DNA from: Betaproteobacteria bacterium
Lineage (GTDB): Bacteria; Pseudomonadota; Gammaproteobacteria; Burkholderiales; Casimicrobiaceae
Assembly (NCBI GenBank): GCA_016704895.1
Contig: JADIZG010000001.1
Span: 62,001-126,000, forward strand
Reading direction: 5' to 3'
Length of the DNA: 64,000 bases
Shown: positions 9,157 through 17,162 of the stretch, one piece after another
How positions within the stretch are numbered: position 1 is the stretch's first letter
Layout: every line of letters begins with the position of its first letter
Program-made: the position numbers and the translations under genes
Notes under the pieces: generated by a model
Databases searched by the model: none
What the model was told of the DNA's origin: nothing
Seen by the model: the letters and a program-made list of their open reading frames with translations, nothing else

Positions 9157-9184
9157 CGTCATCCCCGCCTGCGCGGGGATGACG
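9157..9184. repeat. Short palindromic repeat (12-base arms) between dctP and dctQ
   Basis: Perfect arms CGTCATCCCCGC and GCGGGGATGACG surround a 4-base loop. This GTCAT-CCCCGC type of dispersed palindrome is common in GC-rich proteobacterial genomes and often sits inside operons, where it can stabilise or attenuate the message. Here it would separate the highly needed receptor message from the two permease genes. Confidence 0.7.
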
Positions 9185-9194
9185 GCCGTCGTCG

Positions 9195-10319
9195 TCACTT
9201 CGGCGGCGGGGCGGCGAGCGCCGCGTTGCCGAGGTTCGCGTACAGGTCGAGGATCTTCGTCCAGTACGGGACCACGACCTTCGCGAACGCACGTTGCGAG
9301 TCGAGCGTCTGCTTGAAGAACGCGTCCTTCGCCGCGTAGCGGTCGAGCACGACGTTGGTCGCGCGGACGAACTCGGGGAAGAAGTCCTTCGGCGTGTCGT
9401 GGATGTTGACCTTGAACTCGTTGCGCAGCCGCACGATCGCCTGCGCGTTGCGGTACACGTTGAACGTGTAGGTCTCGGTCATCGACGCCATTGCGGCGGT
9501 GCGGATGATCTCCTGCAGGTCGGGCGTCAGCTTGTTCCACGCGGACTTGTTGATGATGATCTCGCCGATGTCGGTCGACTGGTGCAGGCCCTGCAGGTAG
9601 TAGTGCTTCCACACGGTCTGCAGGCCGAGGTTCAGGTCGTCGGCCGGCCCGATCCACTCGGCCGCGTCGATCACGCCGCGCTGCGCCGCGGGCACGATCT
9701 CGCCGCCCGGCATCGCGACGGCCGCCACGCCCATCTCCTTGAAGATCTCGCCGGTGATGCCCGGCGGCGAGCGGTACTTCATCTTCTTGAAGTCGGCGGT
9801 CGAGTTGATCGGCGACTTGAACCACCCGAGCGGGTCCGGCCCCATCGGCTGGATGAACAGCGGCTCGACGTTGACCTTGAGGACGTCGCTGTAGAGCTTG
9901 CGGTACAGGTCGTAGCCGCCACCCTCGAAGATCCACGCGACGTGCGACATCTGGTCGAGGCCGACGCCCGCGCCCGCCATCGGGTTGCTGAACAGCCCCG
10001 CGGCCGGATGCTTGCCCGACCAGTAGTGCGTCCAGGCGTAGCCGCCTTCGACGATGCCCTTGTCGACCGCGTCGAGGATCTCGAACGCCGGCACGACGGC
10101 GCCGTCGGGCAGCATTTCCATCTTCACCCGGCCGCCCGACATCTTGTCGACGCGGTCGCCGAATCGCTTCAGCAGCTCGAAGTAGATGCTCGCCGACGGC
10201 ACTGCCGTCTGGATCCGCCACTTCGCCGGCTGCTGCGCCGTCTGCGCGAACGCCGACGTGCAGGCGAGCGCGATCGCGCCGACGGCGAGCGCCGCGCGTG
10301 TCAACCCTGAACGCTTCAT
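9195..10319 (-). CDS. dctP: TRAP transporter substrate-binding protein, DctP/TakP-like
   Basis: A 374-residue periplasmic receptor. The signal peptide is MKRSGLTRAALAVGAIALACTSAFAQ. The mature part shows the TakP-like features VPSASIYFELLKRFGDRVDKMSGGRV, an EWIGPADD segment (binding-site Trp and acidic residues) and a long hinge helix near the end. The ATG at 10319 is used because GGAGG lies eight bases upstream; the in-frame ATG six bases earlier is too close to it. It delivers ligand to DctQM. TakP-type receptors usually bind small carboxylates or sulfonates. The sulfonate reading comes only from the surrounding genes. Confidence 0.88.
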   Translation of the reverse strand: MKRSGLTRAALAVGAIALACTSAFAQTAQQPAKWRIQTAVPSASIYFELLKRFGDRVDKMSGGRVKMEMLPDGAVVPAFEILDAVDKGIVEGGYAWTHYWSGKHPAAGLFSNPMAGAGVGLDQMSHVAWIFEGGGYDLYRKLYSDVLKVNVEPLFIQPMGPDPLGWFKSPINSTADFKKMKYRSPPGITGEIFKEMGVAAVAMPGGEIVPAAQRGVIDAAEWIGPADDLNLGLQTVWKHYYLQGLHQSTDIGEIIINKSAWNKLTPDLQEIIRTAAMASMTETYTFNVYRNAQAIVRLRNEFKVNIHDTPKDFFPEFVRATNVVLDRYAAKDAFFKQTLDSQRAFAKVVVPYWTKILDLYANLGNAALAAPPPK

Positions 10320-10434
10320 GTTCATTCCTCCGTGTGTGCCGCCCGAGCGCGGCATCGCTCGCGCGAGCCCGTCTTCCGCGAGCGACGCGCTTTTTTCAAT
10401 GTAGACAGTCCGGCCGCGATTGGCAATACTTTCT

Positions 10435-10477
10435 CGCCGATTCCGGAAACCGGCGTTTCACAATTCGATAAGATTGT
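10435..10477. promoter_or_regulatory. Cluster of inverted repeats upstream of dctP (candidate operator)
   Basis: The spacer upstream of dctP is unusually AT-rich for this region. It holds the palindrome TTCCGGAA (10441–10448), flanked by CGCCG (10435) and CGGCG (10451). A second pair, ACAAT (10460) and ATTGT (10473), follows. Either could be the site of the IclR regulator encoded at the end of the operon. No clear −35/−10 pair was found with confidence. Confidence 0.35.
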
Positions 10478-10509
10478 CGACGATTCGACGAGACCTCGGA
10501 CACGACGCA

Positions 10510-10866
10510 ATGGACGCATACGGGTGCTCGAAGCCGAACACGACCAACGACGACCTCGCGTCGTGGTGGCGCTCGATGAAGATCGGCCTCAAGCGGCTGC
10601 CGACGCGCAAGGGGCCGCTCGCGATCGGCATCAAACGGCGGGGGCTCGTCACGGGCGTAATGCCGCAGTCCGCCTCGCCCGACATCCGGTTCCATTTCGC
10701 GACGCTGTCGGTCTATTTCCTGAAGGGCGTCGTGCCGCAGTGGGAGCTCACCGACATCTGCAAGGGCATGCTCCAGTTCATGGGCCTGCAGCTGCTGGGA
10801 CTCGTGCTGATCATCGCGTTTCCGCAGATCGCGCTGTGGCTGCCCCAATACATCTACGGGAAATGA
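10510..10866 (+). pseudogene. Chimeric fragment: GMC oxidoreductase piece joined to a DctM C-terminus
   Basis: The open frame of 118 codons is not a real protein family. Bases 10523–10709 repeat 14281–14467 of the GMC gene at the same length (187 bases) with about 11 mismatches by eye, most of them amino acid changing. From 10710 the frame switches to the last 50 or so residues of a TRAP large permease (YFLKGVVPQWELTDICKGML onward) that resembles, but differs from, the DctM at 7141–8457. The stop at 10866 is followed four bases later by the HpsN-like gene, so the tail looks like the end of a genuine second dctM upstream of that gene. Either a deletion fused the two sequences or the contig is misassembled here. 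Confidence 0.75.
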
Positions 10867-10870
10867 CGAG

Positions 10871-12184
10871 ATGGCGATCACCTACCTGAAGAAGGCGGCC
10901 AGGACGCCGGACACCGAGAGCGGCAACGCGCGCAGGGTCGTCGAGGACATGCTGGGCGAGATCGAGCGCCGGGGCGAGGCGGCGGTACGCGAGTACGCCG
11001 AGAAGCTCGACCGCTGGACGGGCGACATCGTGGTGGGGGCCGAGGAGATCGAACGGCGCACGGCGGGGATCGACGCCGCGACCAGGCGCGACATCGAATT
11101 CGCCGCCGGGCAGGTGCGCCTCTTCGCGCTGGCGCAGCGCGATTCGATGCGCGAATTCTCGATCGAGGTGCACCCGGGACTCGTCGCGGGCCAGCGTCTC
11201 ATCCCGGTGAACGTCGCCGGCTGCTACGTGCCTACCGGTCGCTACGCCCACATCGCATCGGCTTACATGGCGATCGCCACGGCCAAGGCCGCGGGCGTGC
11301 CTACCGTGGTCGCGTGCTCCACGCCCTACCGGGGCGAGGGCATCCACCCGCAGGTGCTCTACGCGATGAAGGTGGCGGGCGCCGACGTCATCATGACGCT
11401 GGGCGGCGTGCAGGCCATCGCCGCGCTCGCCTTCGGCCTGTTCTCCGGCAAGCCCGCCGACATCATCGTGGGGCCGGGGAACAAGTACGTCGCCGAGGCG
11501 AAGCGCATGCTCTTCGGACGGGTGGGCATCGACGTGTTCGCCGGCCCGTCGGAAGTGGCGGTGATCGCCGACCACACCGCGGACGCCGACATCGTCGCCG
11601 CGGATCTCGTGGGCCAGGCGGAGCACGGCCACGAGTCGCCCGCGTGGCTCTTCACGACCTCGCGTGCGCTGGCCGATGCCGTGATGGAGCGCGTTCCGGC
11701 GCTGATCGATGCGCTGCCCGCGACGGCGAGGGACGCTGCCGGCGCCGCCTGGCGCGATTACGGCGAGGTGATCCTGTGCGACACGCGGGAGGAGGTCGCC
11801 GGTGTCTCCGATACCTACGCGACGGAGCACCTCGAAGTGCACGCCTCCGACCTCGACTGGTGGCTCGCGAGGCTCACCTGCTACGGGTCGCTGTTCCTCG
11901 GCGAGGAGACGACGGTCGCCTTCGGCGACAAGGCCTCCGGGCCCAACCACGTGCTGCCCACGCGCGGCGCCGCGCGCTACTCGGGCGGACTGTCGGTGCA
12001 CAAGTTCATCAAGACCGTCACCTGGCAGCGGATGACCCGCGAGGCCAATCACGCGATCGGCCCGGTGACGGCGCGGATCTCGCGGCTGGAGGGGATGGAG
12101 GCGCACGCGCGCACCGCCGACGATCGCCTGGCGAAGTACTTTCCGGGCGAGCGGTTCGCGCTGGGCCCGCCCGTGGCCGACTGA
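10871..12184 (+). CDS. Histidinol-dehydrogenase-family enzyme, HpsN-like (sulfopropanediol 3-dehydrogenase)
   Basis: A 437-residue HisD-fold dehydrogenase. Family landmarks are PVNVAGCYVPTGRYAHIAS, LGGVQAIAALAFG, the VGPGNKYVAEAKRMLFGRVG cofactor loop, the QAEHGHESPAWL active-site block and ATEHLEVHA. The wording differs from biosynthetic HisD and matches the HpsN group, which oxidises 2,3-dihydroxypropane-1-sulfonate in two NAD steps to 3-sulfolactate. It is not in a histidine operon. It starts four bases after the orphan TRAP permease tail and overlaps the next SDR gene (ATGA), so a transporter–hpsN–SDR–MDR unit is likely. Substrate assignment is inference from family and island context. 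Confidence 0.75.
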   Translation: MAITYLKKAARTPDTESGNARRVVEDMLGEIERRGEAAVREYAEKLDRWTGDIVVGAEEIERRTAGIDAATRRDIEFAAGQVRLFALAQRDSMREFSIEVHPGLVAGQRLIPVNVAGCYVPTGRYAHIASAYMAIATAKAAGVPTVVACSTPYRGEGIHPQVLYAMKVAGADVIMTLGGVQAIAALAFGLFSGKPADIIVGPGNKYVAEAKRMLFGRVGIDVFAGPSEVAVIADHTADADIVAADLVGQAEHGHESPAWLFTTSRALADAVMERVPALIDALPATARDAAGAAWRDYGEVILCDTREEVAGVSDTYATEHLEVHASDLDWWLARLTCYGSLFLGEETTVAFGDKASGPNHVLPTRGAARYSGGLSVHKFIKTVTWQRMTREANHAIGPVTARISRLEGMEAHARTADDRLAKYFPGERFALGPPVAD

Positions 12185-12951
12185 TGACCGCACCCGCCAG
12201 CTTCGACCTCGCCGGGCGCGTCGCGCTCGTCACCGGCGCGAGCTCCGGCATCGGCCGCGAGATCGCGCGCGGGCTCGCGGAAGCCGGCGCGGCGGTCGTG
12301 CTCGTGGCGCGACGGGCGCAGGAGCTCGAGCGCGCCTGCCGCGAGGTCGAGGCGGAAGGGGGCCGGGCCGCCCGGATCGACGCCGATCTGGCGGACCGGC
12401 ACGCGCTGCGCGACGCCGCGGCGCGGGCGGGAGACTTCTTCGGGCCGCCTGACATCCTCGTGAATGCGGCCGGCGTGAACCGCCGCGGGGCGATCCTGGA
12501 GCTCGCCGACGCCGACTGGGATGCGACGATGGCGATCAATCTCGCGGCGCCGTTCTTCCTGGCGAACGCGCTGGCGCCCGCGATGCTCCGGCGCGGCTGG
12601 GGGCGGATCATCAACATCGCGTCGCTGCAGTCGCAGCGCGCTTTCCCGATGAGCGCGCCCTACGGCGCGTCGAAAGGAGGCATCGTGCAGCTCACGCGCG
12701 CCCAGGCGGAGGCCTTCTCGAAGGACGGGGTCACCGCCAACGCGATCGCGCCGGGGTTCTTCCCGACCGAGCTCACCGCGCCGGTGGTCGACGATCCCGT
12801 CCGCTGGCGCAGGATGGCCGAGAGCACGTTCGCCAGGCGCAACGGCGAGCTCCACGACCTCCGCGGCACGGCGGTGTTCCTCGCGAGCCGCGCCTCCGAC
12901 TACGTGACCGGCCAGACGATCTTCGTCGACGGCGGATTCTCCGCGGGGTGA
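12184..12951 (+). CDS. Short-chain dehydrogenase/reductase
   Basis: A 255-residue classical SDR. It has the nucleotide-binding TGASSGIG near residue 17, the structural NAAG (ILVNAAGVNRRG), the catalytic Ser in NIASLQSQ and YGASK as the Tyr-x3-Lys pair, ending in FVDGGFSAG. The ATG overlaps the stop of the HpsN-like gene, so the two are translationally coupled. In Cupriavidus the DHPS pathway uses two further DHPS 2-dehydrogenases that interconvert stereoisomers. This SDR and the zinc dehydrogenase remnant immediately after it would be the natural counterparts, but that role is inferred and not visible in the sequence. Confidence 0.85.
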   Translation: MTAPASFDLAGRVALVTGASSGIGREIARGLAEAGAAVVLVARRAQELERACREVEAEGGRAARIDADLADRHALRDAAARAGDFFGPPDILVNAAGVNRRGAILELADADWDATMAINLAAPFFLANALAPAMLRRGWGRIINIASLQSQRAFPMSAPYGASKGGIVQLTRAQAEAFSKDGVTANAIAPGFFPTELTAPVVDDPVRWRRMAESTFARRNGELHDLRGTAVFLASRASDYVTGQTIFVDGGFSAG

Positions 12952-12954
12952 CGC

Positions 12955-13405
12955 ATGAAGGCCCTCGTCTACACCGCCCCCTGCGAGGTCGTGCACCGGG
13001 ACGAGCCTGAGCCGTGCCCGGGCGCGATCGGCGCTGCCGGGCGGCGGGCTGGCCGACGGCGCGCGGCGGTGCCGAGACACGCCGGCGACGGGCGGCCGGA
13101 GATCGCGGCGAGCGCCGACCGGCCGGGCGCCGTCGTCGGCGGCGGCACGGCCGGCTGCGTGCTCGCGAACCGCCTGACGGGGGGGGGGGGGGCGGTCGGT
13201 GCCGCGTCGACGCGCAGCGCGATGGCGGCCGTCAAGCCCGGCGGCGTCGTGCTGACATCGGGCTCCAGGACTGGTCCTCCGAGATCGATGCGCAAGCTCA
13301 CGCCGGCGGAGTCCCGCTCCGGCACCTACACCTCTCGACCGGGACCTACGGCAAGGCGATGGGCCGACGGCGCGCGGGCCTTCGACGACGACGGGGCCCG
13401 CGGCA
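12955..13405 (+). pseudogene. Remnants of a zinc-type (MDR) alcohol dehydrogenase, scrambled
   Basis: An intact MDR opening (MKALVYTAPCEVVHRDEPEP) begins three bases after the SDR stop but breaks down after about 20 codons. From about 13217 to 13400 a C-terminal MDR segment is legible across small frame changes: AVKPGGVVLTSG, then (with a shift) LQDWSSEIDA, then KLT-AEV, GTYTYST and AFDD. The middle of the gene, including all zinc-ligand regions, is missing. Two low-complexity tracts (a run of about 12 G near 13180 and a C/G-rich block near 13490–13530) flank the damage. The arrangement is that of a third dehydrogenase in the HpsN operon, lost by deletion or destroyed by poor sequence. Confidence 0.6.
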
Positions 13406-13538
13406 ACTACGATTACGTCTCGTGGCGGCGGCACGGCTGGCTGCGGGACGCCTGACCGACGGCGGGATCAGGGGGCTGCCGCGGGGCGGCCCGGGGGGGC
13501 CGCCCCCGGGGGCCCCCCCCCCCGGGCGGGGGGAGACG
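13016..13538. other. Scrambled low-complexity junction with two GMC N-terminus echoes
   Basis: This stretch has no continuous gene. At 13134–13182 it encodes VVGGGTAGCVLANRLT, the FAD-binding opening of a GMC oxidoreductase. At about 13408–13470 the same opening appears a second time with several missing bases (NYDYV then pieces of GGGTAG and LTDGG). Between the two copies lie MDR fragments. The block 13478–13535 is almost pure G and C in homopolymer runs. Duplicated and decayed pieces of the same gene starts within 400 bases look like conflicting reads forced into one consensus. Confidence 0.6.
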
Positions 13539-14978
13539 ATGTTCCATCCGGTCTACAACTGGGGTTTCCACACCGACCCCGACCCGGGGATGGACGGGCG
13601 CCGCATCTACTGGCCGCGCGGGCGCTGCCTCGGCGGCAGCTCGTCGATCAACGGGCTCATCTACGTGCGCGGCCAGCCCGAGGACTACGACCGCTGGGCC
13701 GCGGCGGGCAACCGGGGCTGGGGCTGGCGCGACGTGCTGCCGTATTTCGTCCGCAGCGAGGGCAACCAGCGCGGCGCGTCCGCCGCGCACGGCGCCGACG
13801 GGCCGCTCAAGTGCTCCGACATCGGCGAGAAGCACGAGCTGATGGAGGCGATCATCGCCGGCGCGGGCGAGCTCGGCGTGCCGCGCACCGACGACTTCAA
13901 CGGCGGCGTCCAGGAAGGGGTCGGCTACTACCAGCTCTTCACGCACAACGGGTGGCGATGCAGCACCGCGGTCGCGTACCTGAAGCCCGCGCGCGGCCGC
14001 GCCAACCTCGCCGTCGAGACGAACGCGCAGGCGACGCGCGTGCTGATCGAGCAGGGGCGGGCGTCCGGCGTCGAGTACCGGCGCGGCGGCGAGACGCGCA
14101 CCGCGCGGGCGCGGCGCGAGGTGATCCTCGCGGCCGGCGCGCTGCAGAGCCCGCAGCTCCTGCTGCTCTCGGGCGTGGGGCCCGGCGCGCACCTCGCGGA
14201 GCTCGGCGTCCCGGTCGTGCACGAGCTGCCGGGCGTCGGCGAGAACCTGCAGGACCACCTGCAGTTGCGGCTCCTGTTCAGGTGCTCGAAGCCGATCACG
14301 ACCAACGACGACCTCGCGTCGTGGTGGCGCTCGATGAAGATCGGCCTCAAGTGGCTCCTGACGCGCAAGGGGCCGCTCGCGATCGGCATCAACCAGGGGG
14401 GGCTCTTCACGCGCGTGATGCCGCAGTCCGCCTCGCCCGACATCCAGTTCCATTTCGCGACGCTGTCCGCCGACATGGCGGGCGCGAAGCCGCACCCGTT
14501 CCCGGGGTTCACGATGAGCGTCTGCCAGCTGCGCCCCAGTTCGCGCGGGCGCGTGCGCCTCGCCTCGCGCGATCCGATGGCCGCGCCGTCGATGCAGCCG
14601 TACTACCTGTCGACCGGGGAGGACCGCGCGTGCGCGGTCGCCTCGCTCAGGTTCGCCCGGCGGCTCGCCGCGACGACGTCGCTCTCGCCGTACGTGGTCG
14701 AGGAGCTCCGCCCCGGCGCGGCCGTGCAGGGCGACGACGAGCTGCTCGCGTTCGCACGCGCGTACGGCGCGACGATCTTCCATCCGTCGGGGACCTGCAG
14801 GATGGGCCACGACGCGATGGCGGTCGTCGACGACCGGCTGCGGGTGCGCGGCATCGGCGGCTTGCGCGTCGTCGACTGCTCGATCATGCCGACGCTGGTC
14901 TCCGGCAACACGAACGCACCGGTCGTGATGATCGCCGAGAAGGCGAGCGACATGATCCTCGAGGACGCCGCAGGCTGA
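13539..14978 (+). CDS. GMC-family FAD-dependent alcohol dehydrogenase (choline/isethionate dehydrogenase type), 5' end corrupted
   Basis: From MFHPVYNWGF the frame is clean for 479 codons. It carries the GMC signature RGRCLGGSSSINGLIYVRG, the second signature AAGALQSPQLLLLSGVG, and the active-site pair of His (IFHPSGTCRMG) and Asn (GNTNAPVVMIAEKASD). The FAD-binding first 70 or so residues are only present as damaged copies just upstream. The family oxidises primary alcohols, passing electrons to the respiratory chain. IseJ, which converts isethionate to sulfoacetaldehyde, is of this type, and the nearby TRAP transporter, xsc and regulators make isethionate a plausible substrate. Choline or another alcohol is the alternative. 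Confidence 0.8.
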   Translation: MFHPVYNWGFHTDPDPGMDGRRIYWPRGRCLGGSSSINGLIYVRGQPEDYDRWAAAGNRGWGWRDVLPYFVRSEGNQRGASAAHGADGPLKCSDIGEKHELMEAIIAGAGELGVPRTDDFNGGVQEGVGYYQLFTHNGWRCSTAVAYLKPARGRANLAVETNAQATRVLIEQGRASGVEYRRGGETRTARARREVILAAGALQSPQLLLLSGVGPGAHLAELGVPVVHELPGVGENLQDHLQLRLLFRCSKPITTNDDLASWWRSMKIGLKWLLTRKGPLAIGINQGGLFTRVMPQSASPDIQFHFATLSADMAGAKPHPFPGFTMSVCQLRPSSRGRVRLASRDPMAAPSMQPYYLSTGEDRACAVASLRFARRLAATTSLSPYVVEELRPGAAVQGDDELLAFARAYGATIFHPSGTCRMGHDAMAVVDDRLRVRGIGGLRVVDCSIMPTLVSGNTNAPVVMIAEKASDMILEDAAG

Positions 14979-15063
14979 CCGCGCAGCACGGTGTGCGGCG
15001 AGCGCCGCGCCGCGCTATGCTACGCGGCCCGCGCGACCGACGGGCTCCAGCGAAGGACAGGCG

Positions 15064-16272
15064 ATGGCCGTCACGACGATCGAGGTGTCCGAGCTCGCGA
15101 TGTTCGTCCTCGCGATCGTCGCCATCCTCGTCGGCACGGCGGTCAACGGCCGCGTCGCCTCGTTGCGCACCTCGGGCATCCCCCCGGCCGTGACGGGCGG
15201 GCTCCTGTTCGCCGCGCTGGCCTGGGTGCTGCGCGCCTGGCCGGGCGTCGAGTTCGCCTGGCCGGGCACGATCCGCACGCTGCTGCTGCTCGTGTTCTTC
15301 TCGGGCCTCGGCCTGTCCGCGAAGTTCGCCGGACTGAGGCAGGGCGGCGTGCAGGTCGCGCTGCTCTGCGTCGCGATCGCACTCACGATCGTCATGCAGA
15401 ACGCGGTCGGCATCGTACTCGCGCGCGCGTTCGGGCAGCCGGCCGCGCTCGGCCTGTTCGTCGGCAGCATCCCGTTCCTGGGCGGCCATGGGACGGCGGC
15501 CGCATGGGCGCAGACCCCGGAAGCGTCGACGCTGCCCGCGGCCTTCGAGCTCGGCATCGCGGCCGCGACGCTGGGACTGATCGTCGGCGGCGTCGTGGGC
15601 GGTCCGGTCGCATCCCGCCTCGCGCGCCGTGCGCGATCGTCCCCGGCGACGGTCGCCGACCTGCCCGCGGCGCCGACGGCGACGGACGAGGGGCGCACGC
15701 TGGGCGACGTGCTCTCGTCGGACCGCTGGCTCAAGGCGCTGCTGCTGATCGCGACGTCGCTCGCGATCGGCGAGATCCTCCAGCACCTGTCGCGCAACGC
15801 GAGCCTGAACCTGCCCGCGTTCCTCACCGCGATGTTCGGCGGCATCCTCATCACCAACCTCGCGGACGTCGTGCGCCGCCCGGTCGACCACGAGCTGGCC
15901 GAGCTGGTCAGCACGATCGCGCTGCGCCTGTTCCTCGCGATGAGCATGCTGTCCCTCAAGCTGTGGGAGCTGATCCCGTTCGCCGGCCTGCTCGCCGCGG
16001 TGATCGTCGCGCAGGTGGCGCTGATCGTCGCGCTCGCGGCGTTCGTGCTGTTCCCGGTCCTGGGGCGCGACCGCGACGCGGCGATCGCGTCGGGCGGCTT
16101 CATCGGCTTCGCGATGGGCGCGATGCCGGTGGGGCTGGGAACGATGCGCCGCCTCGCCGAGACGCTGGGTCCCGCGCCGCATGCGTTCCTGATCATCACG
16201 CTCGCGGCCAGCCTGTTCACCGACACCGCGAACGCGATCGCGATCCAGGCGCTCCTCGACTGGCTGAACTAG
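15064..16272 (+). CDS. GltS-like sodium:glutamate symporter family protein
   Basis: A 402-residue membrane protein with about ten hydrophobic segments in two halves. The diagnostic ESS/GltS motif PFLGGHGTAAAWA lies in the first half and the related GAMPVGLGTMRRL in the second. AGGACAG serves as the ribosome site. It follows the GMC gene by 85 bases on the same strand. GltS proteins import anionic amino acids with sodium. In this island a role in taking up a negatively charged organosulfonate is worth considering, but glutamate cannot be ruled out. Confidence 0.8.
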   Translation: MAVTTIEVSELAMFVLAIVAILVGTAVNGRVASLRTSGIPPAVTGGLLFAALAWVLRAWPGVEFAWPGTIRTLLLLVFFSGLGLSAKFAGLRQGGVQVALLCVAIALTIVMQNAVGIVLARAFGQPAALGLFVGSIPFLGGHGTAAAWAQTPEASTLPAAFELGIAAATLGLIVGGVVGGPVASRLARRARSSPATVADLPAAPTATDEGRTLGDVLSSDRWLKALLLIATSLAIGEILQHLSRNASLNLPAFLTAMFGGILITNLADVVRRPVDHELAELVSTIALRLFLAMSMLSLKLWELIPFAGLLAAVIVAQVALIVALAAFVLFPVLGRDRDAAIASGGFIGFAMGAMPVGLGTMRRLAETLGPAPHAFLIITLAASLFTDTANAIAIQALLDWLN

Positions 16273-16287
16273 GGCTGCCCGGGGAAG

Positions 16288-16306
16288 CTCCGCGTAACCC
16301 GCGGAG
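16288..16306. terminator. Small hairpin between convergent gltS-like and iclR genes
   Basis: Arms CTCCGCG and CGCGGAG surround a 5-base loop in an 83-base convergent spacer. No T-run follows, so termination by it is uncertain. Confidence 0.35.
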
Positions 16307-16355
16307 GCGCGCCGCGCCGACCGGGGACGATGGCGAGGCTGCGCGCGCCGCGGGG

Positions 16356-17147
16356 CTACGCGGGGATGGCCTGCTGCTGCGCCCGCGCGCCGAACGTCGC
16401 GCCCAGCGCGTCGGCGGCCCGCTGGAGCGCGGGCACGTGCTCGATCGCGCGGTCGAGCGTCATGCGCGCGACCGGCGCGTGCACGGCGACGCAGGCGACG
16501 GTGCGCCCGTCGTGCGCGGACACCGGCACCGCGACGCACACGAGTCCCGCGAGGTATTCCTCGTTGTCGGTCGCGCGGCCTTCGCGGCGGATCGTCGCGA
16601 GCTCGGCGTCGAGCGCCTTCGCGTCGGTGATCGTCTGGTCGGTGTAGCGGGGCAGCGGCAGCTCGGCGACGATGCGGCGCCGCCGCGCGGCGGGCAGCAG
16701 CGCGAGCAGCAGCTTGCCGCTCGCCGTGCAGTGCAGCGGCACGTGCGAGCCGGGCTGCAGCGTCATGCGCAGCGGCCACTCGGTCTCGACGCGGTCGAGG
16801 TAGACGACCTCGCTGCCGTCGAGCATCGTGAGGTTCACCGTTTCGCCCAGCTCGTCGGCGAGCCGCTTCAGGATCGCGTGGCGCGGCGCGCGCACGGCCG
16901 CGGAGAGCTGCACGTCGAGCGCGAAGCGCATCAGGCGCGGGCCCGCGGCGATCCGTCGCCCGTCGGGCTCGCGGGTCACGAGCCCGGCGGACTCGAGCAT
17001 CGCGAGCATCCGGTAGACGGTGGGCTTGGGGAGCCCGGCGTCGGCGGCGAGCTCCTGGAGGGCGACCGGGCCGTCGGCGCTCGCCACGCGCTCGAGCAGG
17101 CCGAATGCGCGGAGGAGGGGCGGGACACGATCATGCTTGGCAGCCAT
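16356..17147 (-). CDS. IclR-family transcriptional regulator, divergent from xsc
   Basis: A 263-residue IclR protein from the ATG at 17147; an in-frame ATG at 17159 is also possible. The winged helix reads LQELAADAGLPKPTVYRMLAMLESAGLV. The ligand-binding domain has VVYLDRVETEWPLRMTLQPG, HCTASGKLLLALLP and GLVCVAVPV. It is a paralogue of the regulator at 6351–7064, with which it shares many blocks. It is divergent from xsc across a 128-base spacer holding a strong palindrome, so it is the likely regulator of xsc and of itself. The effector is unknown; a sulfonate intermediate is the reasonable guess. Confidence 0.9.
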   Translation of the reverse strand: MAAKHDRVPPLLRAFGLLERVASADGPVALQELAADAGLPKPTVYRMLAMLESAGLVTREPDGRRIAAGPRLMRFALDVQLSAAVRAPRHAILKRLADELGETVNLTMLDGSEVVYLDRVETEWPLRMTLQPGSHVPLHCTASGKLLLALLPAARRRRIVAELPLPRYTDQTITDAKALDAELATIRREGRATDNEEYLAGLVCVAVPVSAHDGRTVACVAVHAPVARMTLDRAIEHVPALQRAADALGATFGARAQQQAIPA

Positions 17148-17162
17148 GGCCGTAATCATAAT

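Noticed and set aside
9157..9184. Intrinsic terminator between dctP and dctQ
   Set aside because: The stem is strong but lacks a T-run on either strand and resembles a dispersed palindromic repeat inside an operon.
13170..13200. Poly-G tract as a phase-variation switch of the downstream dehydrogenase
   Set aside because: It lies in a stretch where gene order and frames are scrambled on both sides, so an assembly or read artefact is the simpler explanation.
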